Positions 11,259 through 23,459 of a stretch of 64,000 nucleotides of DNA are shown here, piece after piece (within the stretch, counting starts at the first letter, position 1; every line of letters starts with the position of its first letter). The position numbers and the translations under genes were made by a program. This stretch comes from Anthonomus grandis grandis. Lineage: Eukaryota > Arthropoda > Insecta > Coleoptera > Curculionidae. The stretch spans positions 744,001-808,000 of the forward strand of contig NC_065557.1 in assembly GCF_022605725.1 (NCBI RefSeq). Reading direction: 5' to 3'. Below the pieces are notes generated by a model. That model searched no databases. It worked only from the letters and a program-made list of their open reading frames with translations, and was not told the origin of the DNA.

Positions 11259-13438
11259 CTATTTCAGCATTTTTTAAAATATGATCAAGATTTTGAAAAA
11301 TAAATTTTTTTTGGTAAATGTCTATATTCATTTTTTTTTTATTGTACCAAATGTCCATAACTCAAAAACTTGACTAGATATAATTTTGAAAATTTGTACA
11401 AATATTCTCTGGACAATTTGACTGGACACCTATTTTAGCATTTTTTAAAATATGATCAAGATTTTGAAAAATAATTTTTTTTTGGTAAATGTCTATATTC
11501 ATTTTTTTTTTTATTGTACTAAATGTCCATAACTCAAAAACTTGACTAGATATAATTTTGAAAATTTGTACAAATATTCTCTGGACAATTTGACTGGACA
11601 CCTATTTTAGCATTTTTTAAAATATGATCAAGATTTTGAAAAATAATTTTTTTTTGGTAAATGTCTATATTCATTTTTTTTTTTATTGTACTAAATGTCC
11701 ATAACTCAAAAACTTGACTAGATATAATTTTGAAAATTTGTACAAATATTCTCTGGACAATTTGACTGGACACCTATTTCAGCATTTTTTAAAATATGAT
11801 CAAGATTTTGAAAAATAAATTTTTTTTGGTAAATGTCTATATTCATTTTTTTTTTATTGTACCAAATGTCCATAACTCAAAAACTTGACTAGATATAATT
11901 TTGAAAATTTGTACAAATATTCTCTGGACAATTTGACTGGACACCTATTTCAGCATTTTGTAAAATATGGACAAGATTTTGAAAAAAAAATTTTTTTTTT
12001 GGTAAATATTTTTATTTATTTTTTTTTTTATTGTACTAAATGTCCATAACTCAAAAACTTGACTAGATATAATTTTGAAAATTTGTACAAATATTCTCTG
12101 GACAATTTGACTGGACACCTATTTCAGCATTTTATAAAATATGGACAAGATTTTGAAAAAAAAATTTTTTTTGGTAAATATTTATATTTATTTTTTTTTC
12201 ATTGTACTAAATGTCCATAACTCAAAAACTTGACTAGATATAATTTTGAAAATTTGTACAAATATTCTCTGGACAATTTGACTGGACACCTATTTCAGCA
12301 TTTTGTAAAATATGGACAAGATTTTGAAAAAAAAATTTTTTTTGTAAATATTTTTATTTATTTTTTTTTTTATTGTACTAAATGTCCATAACTCAAAAAC
12401 TTGACTAGATATAATTTTGAAAATTTGTACAAATATTCTCTGGACAATTTGACTGGACACCTATTTCAGCATTTTGTAAAATATGGACAAGATTTTGAAA
12501 AAACAATTTTTTTTTTGGTAAATATTTTTATTTATTTTTTTTTTTATTGTACTAAATGTCCATAACTCAAAAACTTGACTAGATATAATTTTGAAAATTT
12601 GTACAAATATTCTCTGGACAATTTGACTGGACACCTATTTCAGCATTTTGTAAAATATGGACAAGATTTTGAAAAAACAATTTTTTTTTTGGTAAATATT
12701 TTTATTTATTTTTTTTTTTATTGTACTAAATGTCCATAACTCAAAAACTTGACTAGATATAATTTTGAAAATTTGTACAAATATTCTCTGGACAATTTGA
12801 CTGGACACCTATTTCAGCATTTTTTAAAATATGATCAAGATTTTGAAAAATAAATTTTTTTTGGTAAATGTCTATATTCATTTTTTTTTTATTGTACCAA
12901 ATGTCCATAACTCAAAAACTTGACTAGATATAATTTTGAAAATTTGTACAAATATTCTCTGGACAATTTGACTGGACACCTATTTTAGCATTTTTTAAAA
13001 TATGATCAAGATTTTGAAAAATAATTTTTTTTTGGTAAATGTCTATATTCATTTTTTTTTTTATTGTACTAAATGTCCATAACTCAAAAACTTGACTAGA
13101 TATAATTTTGAAAATTTGTACAAATATTCTCTGGACAATTTGACTGGACACCTATTTCAGCATTTTTTAAAATATGATCAAGATTTTGAAAAATAAATTT
13201 TTTTTGGTAAATGTCTATATTCATTTTTTTTTTATTGTACCAAATGTCCATAACTCAAAAACTTGACTAGATATAATTTTGAAAATTTGTACAAATATTC
13301 TCTGGACAATTTGACTGGACACCTATTTTAGCATTTTTTAAAATATGATCAAGATTTTGAAAAATAATTTTTTTTTGGTAAATGTCTATATTCATTTTTT
13401 TTTTTATTGTACTAAATGTCCATAACTCAAAAACTTGA

Positions 13439-16400
13439 CTAGATATAATTTTGAAAATTTGTACAAATATTCTCTGGACAATTTGACTGGACACCTATTT
13501 TAGCATTTTTTAAAATATGATCAAGATTTTGAAAAATAATTTTTTTTTGGTAAATGTCTATATTCATTTTTTTTTTTATTGTACTAAATGTCCATAACTC
13601 AAAAACTTGACTAGATATAATTTTGAAAATTTGTACAAATATTCTCTGGACAATTTGACTGGACACCTATTTCAGCATTTTTTAAAATATGATCAAGATT
13701 TTGAAAAATAAATTTTTTTTGGTAAATGTCTATATTCATTTTTTTTTTATTGTACCAAATGTCCATAACTCAAAAACTTGACTAGATATAATTTTGAAAA
13801 TTTGTACAAATATTCTCTGGACAATTTGACTGGACACCTATTTTAGCATTTTTTAAAATATGATCAAGATTTTGAAAAATAATTTTTTTTTGGTAAATGT
13901 CTATATTCATTTTTTTTTTTATTGTACTAAATGTCCATAACTCAAAAACTTGACTAGATATAATTTTGAAAATTTGTACAAATATTCTCTGGACAATTTG
14001 ACTGGACACCTATTTCAGCATTTTGTAAAATATGGACAAGATTTTGAAAAAAAAATTTTTTTTGTAAATATTTTTATTTATTTTTTTTTTTATTGTACTA
14101 AATGTCCATAACTCAAAAACTTGACTAGATATAATTTTGAAAATTTGTACAAATATTCTCTGGACAATTTGACTGGACACCTATTTCAGCATTTTGTAAA
14201 ATATGGACAAGATTTTGAAAAAACAATTTTTTTTTTGGTAAATATTTTTATTTATTTTTTTTTTTATTGTACTAAATGTCCATAACTCAAAAACTTGACT
14301 AGATATAATTTTGAAAATTTGTACAAATATTCTCTGGACAATTTGACTGGACACCTATTTCAGCATTTTTTAAAATATGATCAAGATTTTGAAAAATAAA
14401 TTTTTTTTGGTAAATGTCTATATTCATTTTTTTTTTATTGTACCAAATGTCCATAACTCAAAAACTTGACTAGATATAATTTTGAAAATTTGTACAAATA
14501 TTCTCTGGACAATTTGACTGGACACCTATTTCAGCATTTTATAAAATATGGACAAGATTTTGAAAAAAAAATTTTTTTTGGTAAATATTTATATTTATTT
14601 TTTTTTCATTGTACTAAATGTCCATAACTCAAAAACTTGACTAGATATAATTTTGAAAATTTGTACAAATATTCTCTGGACAATTTGACTGGACACCTAT
14701 TTCAGCATTTTGTAAAATATGATCAAGATTTTGAAAAATAAATTTTTTTTGGTAAATGTCTATATTCATTTTTTTTTCATAGTACTAAATGCCCATAACT
14801 CAAAAACTTGACTAGATATAATTTTGAAAATTTGTACAAATATTCTCTGGACAATTTGACTGGACACCTATTTCAGCATTTTGTAAAATATGGACAAGAT
14901 TTTGAAAAAACAATTTTTTTTTTGGTAAATATTTTTATTTATTTTTTTTTTTATTGTACTAAATGTCCATAACTCAAAAACTTGACTAGATATAATTTTG
15001 AAAATTTGTACAAATATTCTCTGGACAATTTGACTGGACACCTATTTCAGCATTTTGTAAAATATGGACAAGATTTTGAAAAAAAAATTTTTTTTGTAAA
15101 TATTTTTATTTATTTTTTTTTTTATTGTACTAAATGTCCATAACTCAAAAACTTGACTAGATATAATTTTGAAAATTTGTACAAATATTCTCTGGACAAT
15201 TTGACTGGACACCTATTTCAGCATTTTGTAAAATATGGACAAGATTTTGAAAAACAATTTTTTTTTTGGTAAATATTTTTATTTATTTTTTTTTTTATTG
15301 TACTAAATGTCCATAACTCAAAAACTTGACTAGATATAATTTTGAAAATTTGTACAAATATTCTCTGGACAATTTGACTGGACACCTATTTCAGCATTTT
15401 GTAAAATATGGACAAGATTTTGAAAAAACAATTTTTTTTTTGGTAAATATTTTTATTTATTTTTTTTTTTATTGTACTAAATGTCCATAACTCAAAAACT
15501 TGACTAGATATAATTTTGAAAATTTGTACAAATATTCTCTGGACAATTTGACTGGACACCTATTTCAGCATTTTATAAAATATGGACAAGATTTTGAAAA
15601 AAAAATTTTTTTTGGTAAATATTTATATTTATTTTTTTTTCATTGTACTAAATGTCCATAACTCAAAAACTTGACTAGATATAATTTTGAAAATTTGTAC
15701 AAATATTCTCTGGACAATTTGACTGGACACCTATTTCAGCATTTTGTAAAATATGGACAAGATTTTGAAAAAAAAATTTTTTTTGTAAATATTTTTATTT
15801 ATTTTTTTTTTTATTGTACTAAATGTCCATAACTCAAAAACTTGACTAGATATAATTTTGAAAATTTGTACAAATATTCTCTGGACAATTTGACTGGACA
15901 CCTATTTCAGCATTTTGTAAAATATGGACAAGATTTTGAAAAAACAATTTTTTTTTTGGTAAATATTTTTATTTATTTTTTTTTTTATTGTACTAAATGT
16001 CCATAACTCAAAAACTTGACTAGATATAATTTTGAAAATTTGTACAAATATTCTCTGGACAATTTGACTGGACACCTATTTCAGCATTTTGTAAAATATG
16101 GACAAGATTTTGAAAAAACAATTTTTTTTTTGGTAAATATTTTTATTTATTTTTTTTTTTATTGTACTAAATGTCCATAACTCAAAAACTTGACTAGATA
16201 TAATTTTGAAAATTTGTACAAATATTCTCTGGACAATTTGACTGGACACCTATTTCAGCATTTTTTAAAATATGATCAAGATTTTGAAAAATAAATTTTT
16301 TTTGGTAAATGTCTATATTCATTTTTTTTTTATTGTACCAAATGTCCATAACTCAAAAACTTGACTAGATATAATTTTGAAAATTTGTACAAATATTCTC

Positions 16401-16592
16401 TGGACAATTTGACTGGACACCTATTTTAGCATTTTTTAAAATATGATCAAGATTTTGAAAAATAATTTTTTTTTGGTAAATGTCTATATTCATTTTTTTT
16501 TTTATTGTACTAAATGTCCATAACTCAAAAACTTGACTAGATATAATTTTGAAAATTTGTACAAATATTCTCTGGACAATTTGACTGGACAC
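13439..16592. repeat. Satellite 1 higher-order block, copy B
   Basis: This is the second copy of the block at 8105-11258, in the same orientation and with the same sub-type order. The intervening about 2.2 kb does not share that order. It could reflect recent unequal exchange or segmental duplication, or a misassembly. Confidence 0.8.
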
Positions 16593-19500
16593 CTATTTCA
16601 GCATTTTGTAAAATATGGACAAGATTTTGAAAAAAAAATTTTTTTTGGTAAATATCTATATTTATTTTTTTTCATTGTACTAAATGTCCATAACTCATAA
16701 ACTTGACTAGATATAATTTTGAAAATTTGTACAAATATTCTCTGGACAATTTGACTGGACACCTATTTCAGCATTTTTTAAAATATGGACAAGATTTTGA
16801 AAAAAAAAATTTTTTTGGTAAATATCTATATTTATTTTTTTTTCATAGTACTAAATGCCCATAACTCATAAACTTGACTAGATATAATTTTGAAAATTTG
16901 TACAAATATTCTCTGGACAATTTGATTGGACACCTATTTCAGCATTTTTTAAAATATGGACAAGATTTTGAAAAAAAAAATTTTTTTGGTAAATATCTAT
17001 ATTTATTTTTTTTTCATAGTACTAAATGCCCATAACTCATAAACTTGACTAGATATAATTTTGAAAATTTGTACAAATATTCTCTGGACAATTTGACTGG
17101 ACACCTATTTCAGCATTTTTTAAAATATGGACAAGATTTTGAAAAAAAAATTTTTTTTGGTAAACGTCTATATTTATTTTTTTTCATTGTACTAAATGTC
17201 CATAACTCAAAAACTTGACTAGATATAATTTTGAAAATTTGTACACATATTCTCTGGACAATTTGACTGGACACCTATTTCAGCATTTTTTAAAATATGG
17301 ACAAGATTTTGAAAAAAAACATTTTTTTGGTAAATGTCTATATTCATTTTTTTTTATTGTACTAAATGTCCATAACTCTAAAACTTGACTAGATATAATT
17401 TTGAAAATTTGTACAAATATTCTCTGGACAATTTGACTGGACACCTATTTCAGCATTTTTTAAAATATGGACAAGATTTTGAAAAAAAACATTTTTTTGG
17501 TAAATGTCTATATTCATTTTTTTTTATTGTACTAAATGTCCATAACTCTAAAACTTGACTAGATATAATTTTGAAAATTTGTACAAATATTCTCTGGACA
17601 ATTTGACTGGACACCTATTTCAGCATTTTTTAAAATATGGACAAGATTTTGAAAAAAAAAATTTTTTTGGTAAATATCTATATTTATTTTTTTTTCATAG
17701 TACTAAATGCCCATAACTCATAAACTTGACTAGATATAATTTTGAAAATTTGTACAAATATTCTCTGGACAATTTGACTGGACACCTATTTCAGCATTTT
17801 TTAAAATATGGACAAGATTTTGAAAAAAAAAATTTTTTTGGTAAATATCTATATTTATTTTTTTTTCATAGTACTAAATGCCCATAACTCATAAACTTGA
17901 CTAGATATAATTTTGAAAATTTGTACAAATATTCTCTGGACAATTTGACTGGACACCTATTACAGCATTTTGTAAAATATGAACAAGATTTTGAAAAAAA
18001 TTTTTTTTTTGGTAAATATCTATATTTATTTTTTTTCATTGTACTAAATGTCTATAACTCAAAAACTTGACTAGATATAATTTTGAAAATTTGTACAAAT
18101 ATTCTCTGGACAATTTGACTGGACACCTATTTCAGCATTTTGTAAAATATGGACAAGATTTTGAAAAAAAATTTTTTTTTGGTAAATATCTATATTTATT
18201 TTTTTTCATTGTACTAAATGTCCATAACTCATAAACTTGACTAGATATAATTTTGAAAATTTGTACAAATATTCTCTGGACAATTTGACTGGACACCTAT
18301 TTCAGCATTTTTTAAAATATGGACAAGATTTTGAAAAAAAAAATTTTTTTGGTAAATATCTATATTTATTTTTTTTTCATAGTACTAAATGCCCATAACT
18401 CATAAACTTGACTAGATATAATTTTGAAAATTTGTACAAATATTCTCTGGACAATTTGACTGGACACCTATTTCAGCATTTTGTAAAATATGGACAAGAT
18501 TTTGAAAAAAAAATTTTTTTTGGTAAATATTTATATTTATTTTTTTTTCATAGTACTAAATGCCCATAACTCATAAACTTGACTAGATATAATTTTGAAA
18601 ATTTGTACAAATATTCTCTGGACAATTTGACTGGACACCTATTTCAGCATTTTTTAAAATATGAACAAGATTTTAAAAAATAAATTTTTTTTGGTAAACG
18701 TCTATATTTATTTTTTTTCATTGTACTAAATGTCCATAACTCCTAAACTTGACTAGATATAATTTTGAAAATTTGTACAAATATTCTCTGGACAATTTGA
18801 CTGGACACCTATTTCAGCATTTTTTAAAATATGAACAAGATTTTGAAAAAAAATTTTTTTTTGGTAAATATTTATATTTATTTTTTTTTATTGTACTAAA
18901 TGTCCATAATTCAAAAACTTGACTAGATATAATTTTGAAAATTTGTACAAATATTCTCTGGACAATTTGACTGGACACCTATTTCAGCATTTTGTAAAAT
19001 ATGGACAAGATTTTGAAAAAAAATTTTTTTTGATACATATTTATATTTATTTTTTTTTATTGTACTAAATGTCCATAATTCAAAAACTTGACTAGATATA
19101 ATTTTGAAAATTTGTACAAATATTCTCTGGACAATTTGACTGGACACCTATTTCAGCATTTTCTAAAACATGGACAAGATTTTGAAAAAAAAATTTTTTT
19201 TGGTAAATATCTATATTTATTTTTTTTCATTGTACTAAATGTCCATAACTCATAAACTTGACTAGATATAATTTTGAAAATTTGTACAAATATTCTCTGG
19301 ACAATTTGACTGGACACCTATTTCAGCATTTTTTAAAATATGGACAAGATTTTGAAAAAAAAAATTTTTTTGGTAAATATCTATATTTATTTTTTTTTCA
19401 TAGTACTAAATGCCCATAACTCATAAACTTGACTAGATATAATTTTGAAAATTTGTACAAATATTCTCTGGACAATTTGATTGGACACCTATTTCAGCAT

Positions 19501-20348
19501 TTTTTAAAATATGGACAAGATTTTGAAAAAAAAAATTTTTTTGGTAAATATCTATATTTATTTTTTTTTCATAGTACTAAATGCCCATAACTCATAAACT
19601 TGACTAGATATAATTTTGAAAATTTGTACAAATATTCTCTGGACAATTTGACTGGACACCTATTTCAGCATTTTTTAAAATATGGACAAGATTTTGAAAA
19701 AAAAATTTTTTTGGTAAATATCTATATTTATTTTTTTTTCATAGTACTAAATGCCCATAACTCATAAACTTGACTAGATATAATTTTGAAAATTTGTACA
19801 AATATTCTCTGGACAATTTGATTGGACACCTATTTCAGCATTTTTTAAAATATGGACAAGATTTTGAAAAAAAAAATTTTTTTGGTAAATATCTATATTT
19901 ATTTTTTTTTCATAGTACTAAATGCCCATAACTCATAAACTTGACTAGATATAATTTTGAAAATTTGTACAAATATTCTCTGGACAATTTGACTGGACAC
20001 CTATTTCAGCATTTTTTAAAATATGGACCAGATTTTGGAAAAAAACATTTTTTTGGTAAATATCTATATTTATTTTTTTTTCATTGTACTAAATGTCCAT
20101 AACTCAAAAACTTGACTAGATATAATTTTGAAAATTTGTACAAATATTCTCTGGACAATTTGACTGGACACCTATTTCAGCATTTTGTAAAATATGGACA
20201 AGATTTTGAAAAAAAATTTTTTTTGGTAAATATCTATATTTATTTTTTTTCATTGTACTAAATGTCCATAACTCAAAAACTTGACTAGATACAATTTTGA
20301 AAATTTGCACAAATATTCTCTGGACAATTTAACTGGACACCTATTTCA

Positions 20349-20475
20349 AAATATATACAGGAAGTTGAATATTTTTCTTTGTTATACATGGTGGCCATAT
20401 TTGTCAAAATTTCCTTTCAACTTAGAGATTTTTTCCTCAAACAGCATTTAAATTAACCACGAACCACCCTGTATC
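20349..20475. repeat. Satellite 1 right flank, transposon-end-like
   Basis: The array stops in mid-monomer and is followed by about 120 bp bounded by TATACAGG (near 20353) and CCACCCTGTAT (near 20462), an inverted ACAGG/CCTGT pair. Such ends are common in insect MITE-like elements. The satellite may have arisen within such an element, but I see no matching left end. Confidence 0.35.
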
Positions 20476-23398
20476 CACATAATTTTATTGAATTCCCTTT
20501 TAACTCCGATGATCTCATACACATTCCAAAACTATTTTAGCTTCTAGAGAAAAAATGCCATACAAATAACATTAACAAAAAAAGATTTAGAATTTCAATG
20601 CATCAATGCCGTTATACGTTTAACGACCACATTATACGGAGTTATCGCGTATTATTCGGTCGAGTTATCGCTTTTTTTCCTAGTAGACGCGGGCAAAATA
20701 CAGTGACTAATCAGGAAGGTTTTTGCACACGAAACCAACTTTCGGACCGATAATAGTACCCTAGTATTTCCATATTTTTTTTTTGACAGTTTTACGATTC
20801 ACCTGAAGTACGCGAGTGAACCTAACGAAACAAATGTGGCGATATCAAAAAATCAGGTTAGTATTTCGTTCATATTCTTATCAATTAATATAGGCTTCAG
20901 AGTGGCCGCCATTTTGTTTTTATTAATTCATGTTGGTCGCACTGTCAAAGCTGGTGAGTTTCGACAAGAATGACATTTGTCGAAAATGGTTAATTTTTGA
21001 CCCACGCCCCATTCTATTAGCTGTCATGAATATTAATTGAAAATCTTTGGTATATAGGGATTACTCAATCGTGACGTCATCGAATGAAATGAGCAATTTA
21101 ACAAGGGAATTTGTTGCAAACAGTTGTGATTGGTAACAACCGAAAAAGTGACATTTATCAGACATTTTTTTGACATTTGCATTTTACTGACCCCTGTCAG
21201 CTGATTGGCTTTAGCAATTGATTTGGTAACGTCGAATTAACTAACGAAAATTAACATTTCGCGCTCTCCCCCACTCCTCACATATCGCAACGCCATTTTG
21301 TTGAATAATGACAGGTACTGTCGTACTGTGTAGTTTTATAACGGGGTTTTTCAAGATCTGATCCATCTCTCTTTTATTCACTTTTTTGGCCATAAGTTGC
21401 TCTTTGTTCAATATACATTGTTTTATGAAAACCTATCGAAATTATTAAACGGTGCGAAATTAACAATTTACGGAATTCCGTGTGTGGCCAGAAAAACTAG
21501 GTTAAGGTTAAATTAATTTAGGCAGGAAAAAGTGACGTCAGAGATCTAAGAAATGACTACTCGATTAAATGAAGTGTCATAATATATTCATTAGTTGGCC
21601 GTTGGCTTGACAGCTGTCAATGTCATTGAGCGAATAATAATTTTATAAAACGGGAGCATAGGTATATTTCGCATGTAATTCAACTAAATTTCTCTTTTTT
21701 TAAGTGTTCAGTATTACGGCCGTTTATTGTGCTCTAATTAAATAATTTCCATCATTTACGTTAACTTTATCATTTTAAAATGCTCGTAAGTGGATGCATC
21801 AAAGTTGGCTTTGCCGCGAGAAGTGTACCTACGTCATCTCTGTCATTAGTGTCAAGTTGTTGCTTCGCGAAATTCCTACAACTTTGTTTTCATATTTAGT
21901 TTCTCTGCACTTTCGGTAAGTTTTTGTCGCTTTTTAAAGTCATATTTAACGAGTTTTTCTTCAATGTATTTTGGTCCTGTACGTCATATGACCGACATAA
22001 AACCTTAGTGCACTTTGCCGTTTAGTGAGCCATCTTGTCATTAATCAACAATTATGAGCACCCCTGGCAAGAACCATACATGAGCAGTAAGTAGTATGTA
22101 CTTTTCACCCAGGCTATTTCTGCTAGACAATCCAGAGGTTCAATTATATCAACTAAAACACGCATTATTTCACGAATGTATAAATATACCATTAGCAAAA
22201 ATAAATTACCGCTGTCTGGTGGCGGCCATTTTTATTGTCATTGTGTTCTTTTGATGTTGGTCACACTGAACCGTTTCAGTGTTACCAATATATTAAATAA
22301 AAGTAATGAAGTTGACGACGCTGACGTTTGACATGTGATCTGTCATGAACGTATATAAAATGTCGTGACTCGTACAGTGTCCTGAACTTTCTTCTTCACT
22401 CATAAAAATATTAACAAAGGTACATACTTTTTTGTTACATCATTTTATGTCGTTCATTTGCCGTCTGATCATTTTCATTGACATTGTTTTTAAACCATAT
22501 TATGTGCCAGAGAATTGTTCAAATGGGTATAGTAAATACCAAATGATGGGTTTCAATAACTTTTGTTTCTAATTTCAAAAATTTAAATGAAGCACATATT
22601 TTAAATTGCATGCATCTATCCCTGTAAGTTGATTGAAAGTTCGTAAATTTTAACGAGACTCTTAAACAAGTACAAGAAAAGTCACAGACCTAACGCAACT
22701 ATCTTAAATTCTTAACCAAATGTAACTTTCTATTTGGTTTTTGTAAACATAACCTCCCAAAAACTTTAATTGTTTTGTTTCCCTACAATTGGCACCACTG
22801 AAATTTGTCATAGTGACCAACACGATCACACAAAATGGCGGCCACCTAGTAGTACTGGTCATTTATTTTTCACTGGATTGGCACTCCAGGTATATTTATA
22901 TTATTTCCTAAAGTTCGTGCATTATTTACTTAAACGTGCCTACACGTCTTTCCGCGAGGTTGGCCTTGCCTACGGCCGCCATGTTTGATTTCTGTGACAA
23001 GTGACATTGACGTTTTAAAGTGTATATATACGAGGTGTCTCGAATGCAAATAATCATTTTATCTTTACGTCAACACGTCGTTAAATTTAATAGTGCTGTT
23101 TGTTATGTTATATACTGATAAAATATGTGTGTGTACATACTTACCAAATCAAAATTTTGCCACTTAAACCAATTTTCTCAATCACCGCATTATAAGGATT
23201 ACGCATTTTAATCACACATACCACTGACCCTGCCTTGATACAAATTGTAACCTCTCCTTACAAAATATTATTATTAAGTGTTTTATCATCGTGTTGCTTG
23301 TATAATTTTATTATAACACCATCGATAAGCGTACAACAAGACCGTTTGTTGTTTTTTTTTTTTAATTCATCATTCCACTGGGATTTAGTTCGCTTTAG
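20476..23398 (+). promoter_or_regulatory. Non-coding 5' region of ATP7 with repeated GCCGCCAT modules and TATA-like boxes
   Basis: This 2.9-kb stretch has no supported coding exon. It holds GCCAT motifs in a YY1/Pho-like context at 20908, 21292, 22029, 22225, 22835 (minus) and 22978. A compound module (GCCATTTT, then 15-25 nt, then TGTTGGTC and CACTG) occurs at 20902-20947, 22218-22268 and, inverted, 22806-22846. TGACA/TGTCA words are frequent. TATA-like boxes lie at 22352-22359 and about 23021-23030. Donor-like sites (GTAAGT or similar) follow at about 21916, 22088 and 22420. An acceptor-like TTTAG at 23394-23398 precedes the ATP7 start exon. Alternative non-coding first exons are a plausible reading. 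Confidence 0.45.
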
Positions 23399-23424
23399 GT
23401 CCTCGTGCGGGCACAAACATAATA

Positions 23425-23459
23425 ATGGATAAGACTCCGTTACTTGACGATATCGAAGC
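23425..23459 (+). CDS. ATP7: ATP7 coding exon 1
   Basis: The exon encodes MDKTPLLDDIE and ends in phase 2 at GC before GTAGGT. It may begin at 23399 after a TTTAG acceptor if non-coding first exons exist upstream. The next intron is 63 bp. Confidence 0.8.

Larger units (their letters stand above)
6395..20348. repeat. Satellite array 1, about 81 tandem monomers of 171-172 bp
   Basis: This is a tandem array of AT-rich monomers. Matching sites recur at 172 bp (11374 to 11546; 13267 to 13439) or 343 bp (8105 to 8448). Each monomer contains CCATAACTCAAAAACTTGAC, the palindrome ATTTGTACAAAT, GGACAATTTGACTGGACACC and an A-run/T-run dyad. Several sub-types alternate (CAGCATTTTGTAAAATATGG, and TTTTTTAAAATATGATC variants). 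The outer copies, including those after about 16.6 kb, are more diverged, whereas about 7-16.6 kb is very homogeneous. Repeated ORFs of 75 codons on the minus strand are by-products of the repeat and not genes. It lies between the 4385 gene and ATP7. Confidence 0.97.

Noticed and set aside
8105..20310. Recurring minus-strand ORFs of 64-75 codons beginning MSSQIVQRIF
   Set aside because: They are translations of the tandem satellite, repeat at the monomer period and end at unit borders, with no promoter, splice or codon signature.
20720..20735. TGCACAC, a possible metal-response element core upstream of ATP7
   Set aside because: A single 7-mer match 2.7 kb from the start is expected by chance; no cluster was seen.
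22770..22988. 72-codon plus-strand ORF upstream of ATP7
   Set aside because: It overlaps the inverted GCCGCCAT module, has no recognisable domain and lacks a good start context.
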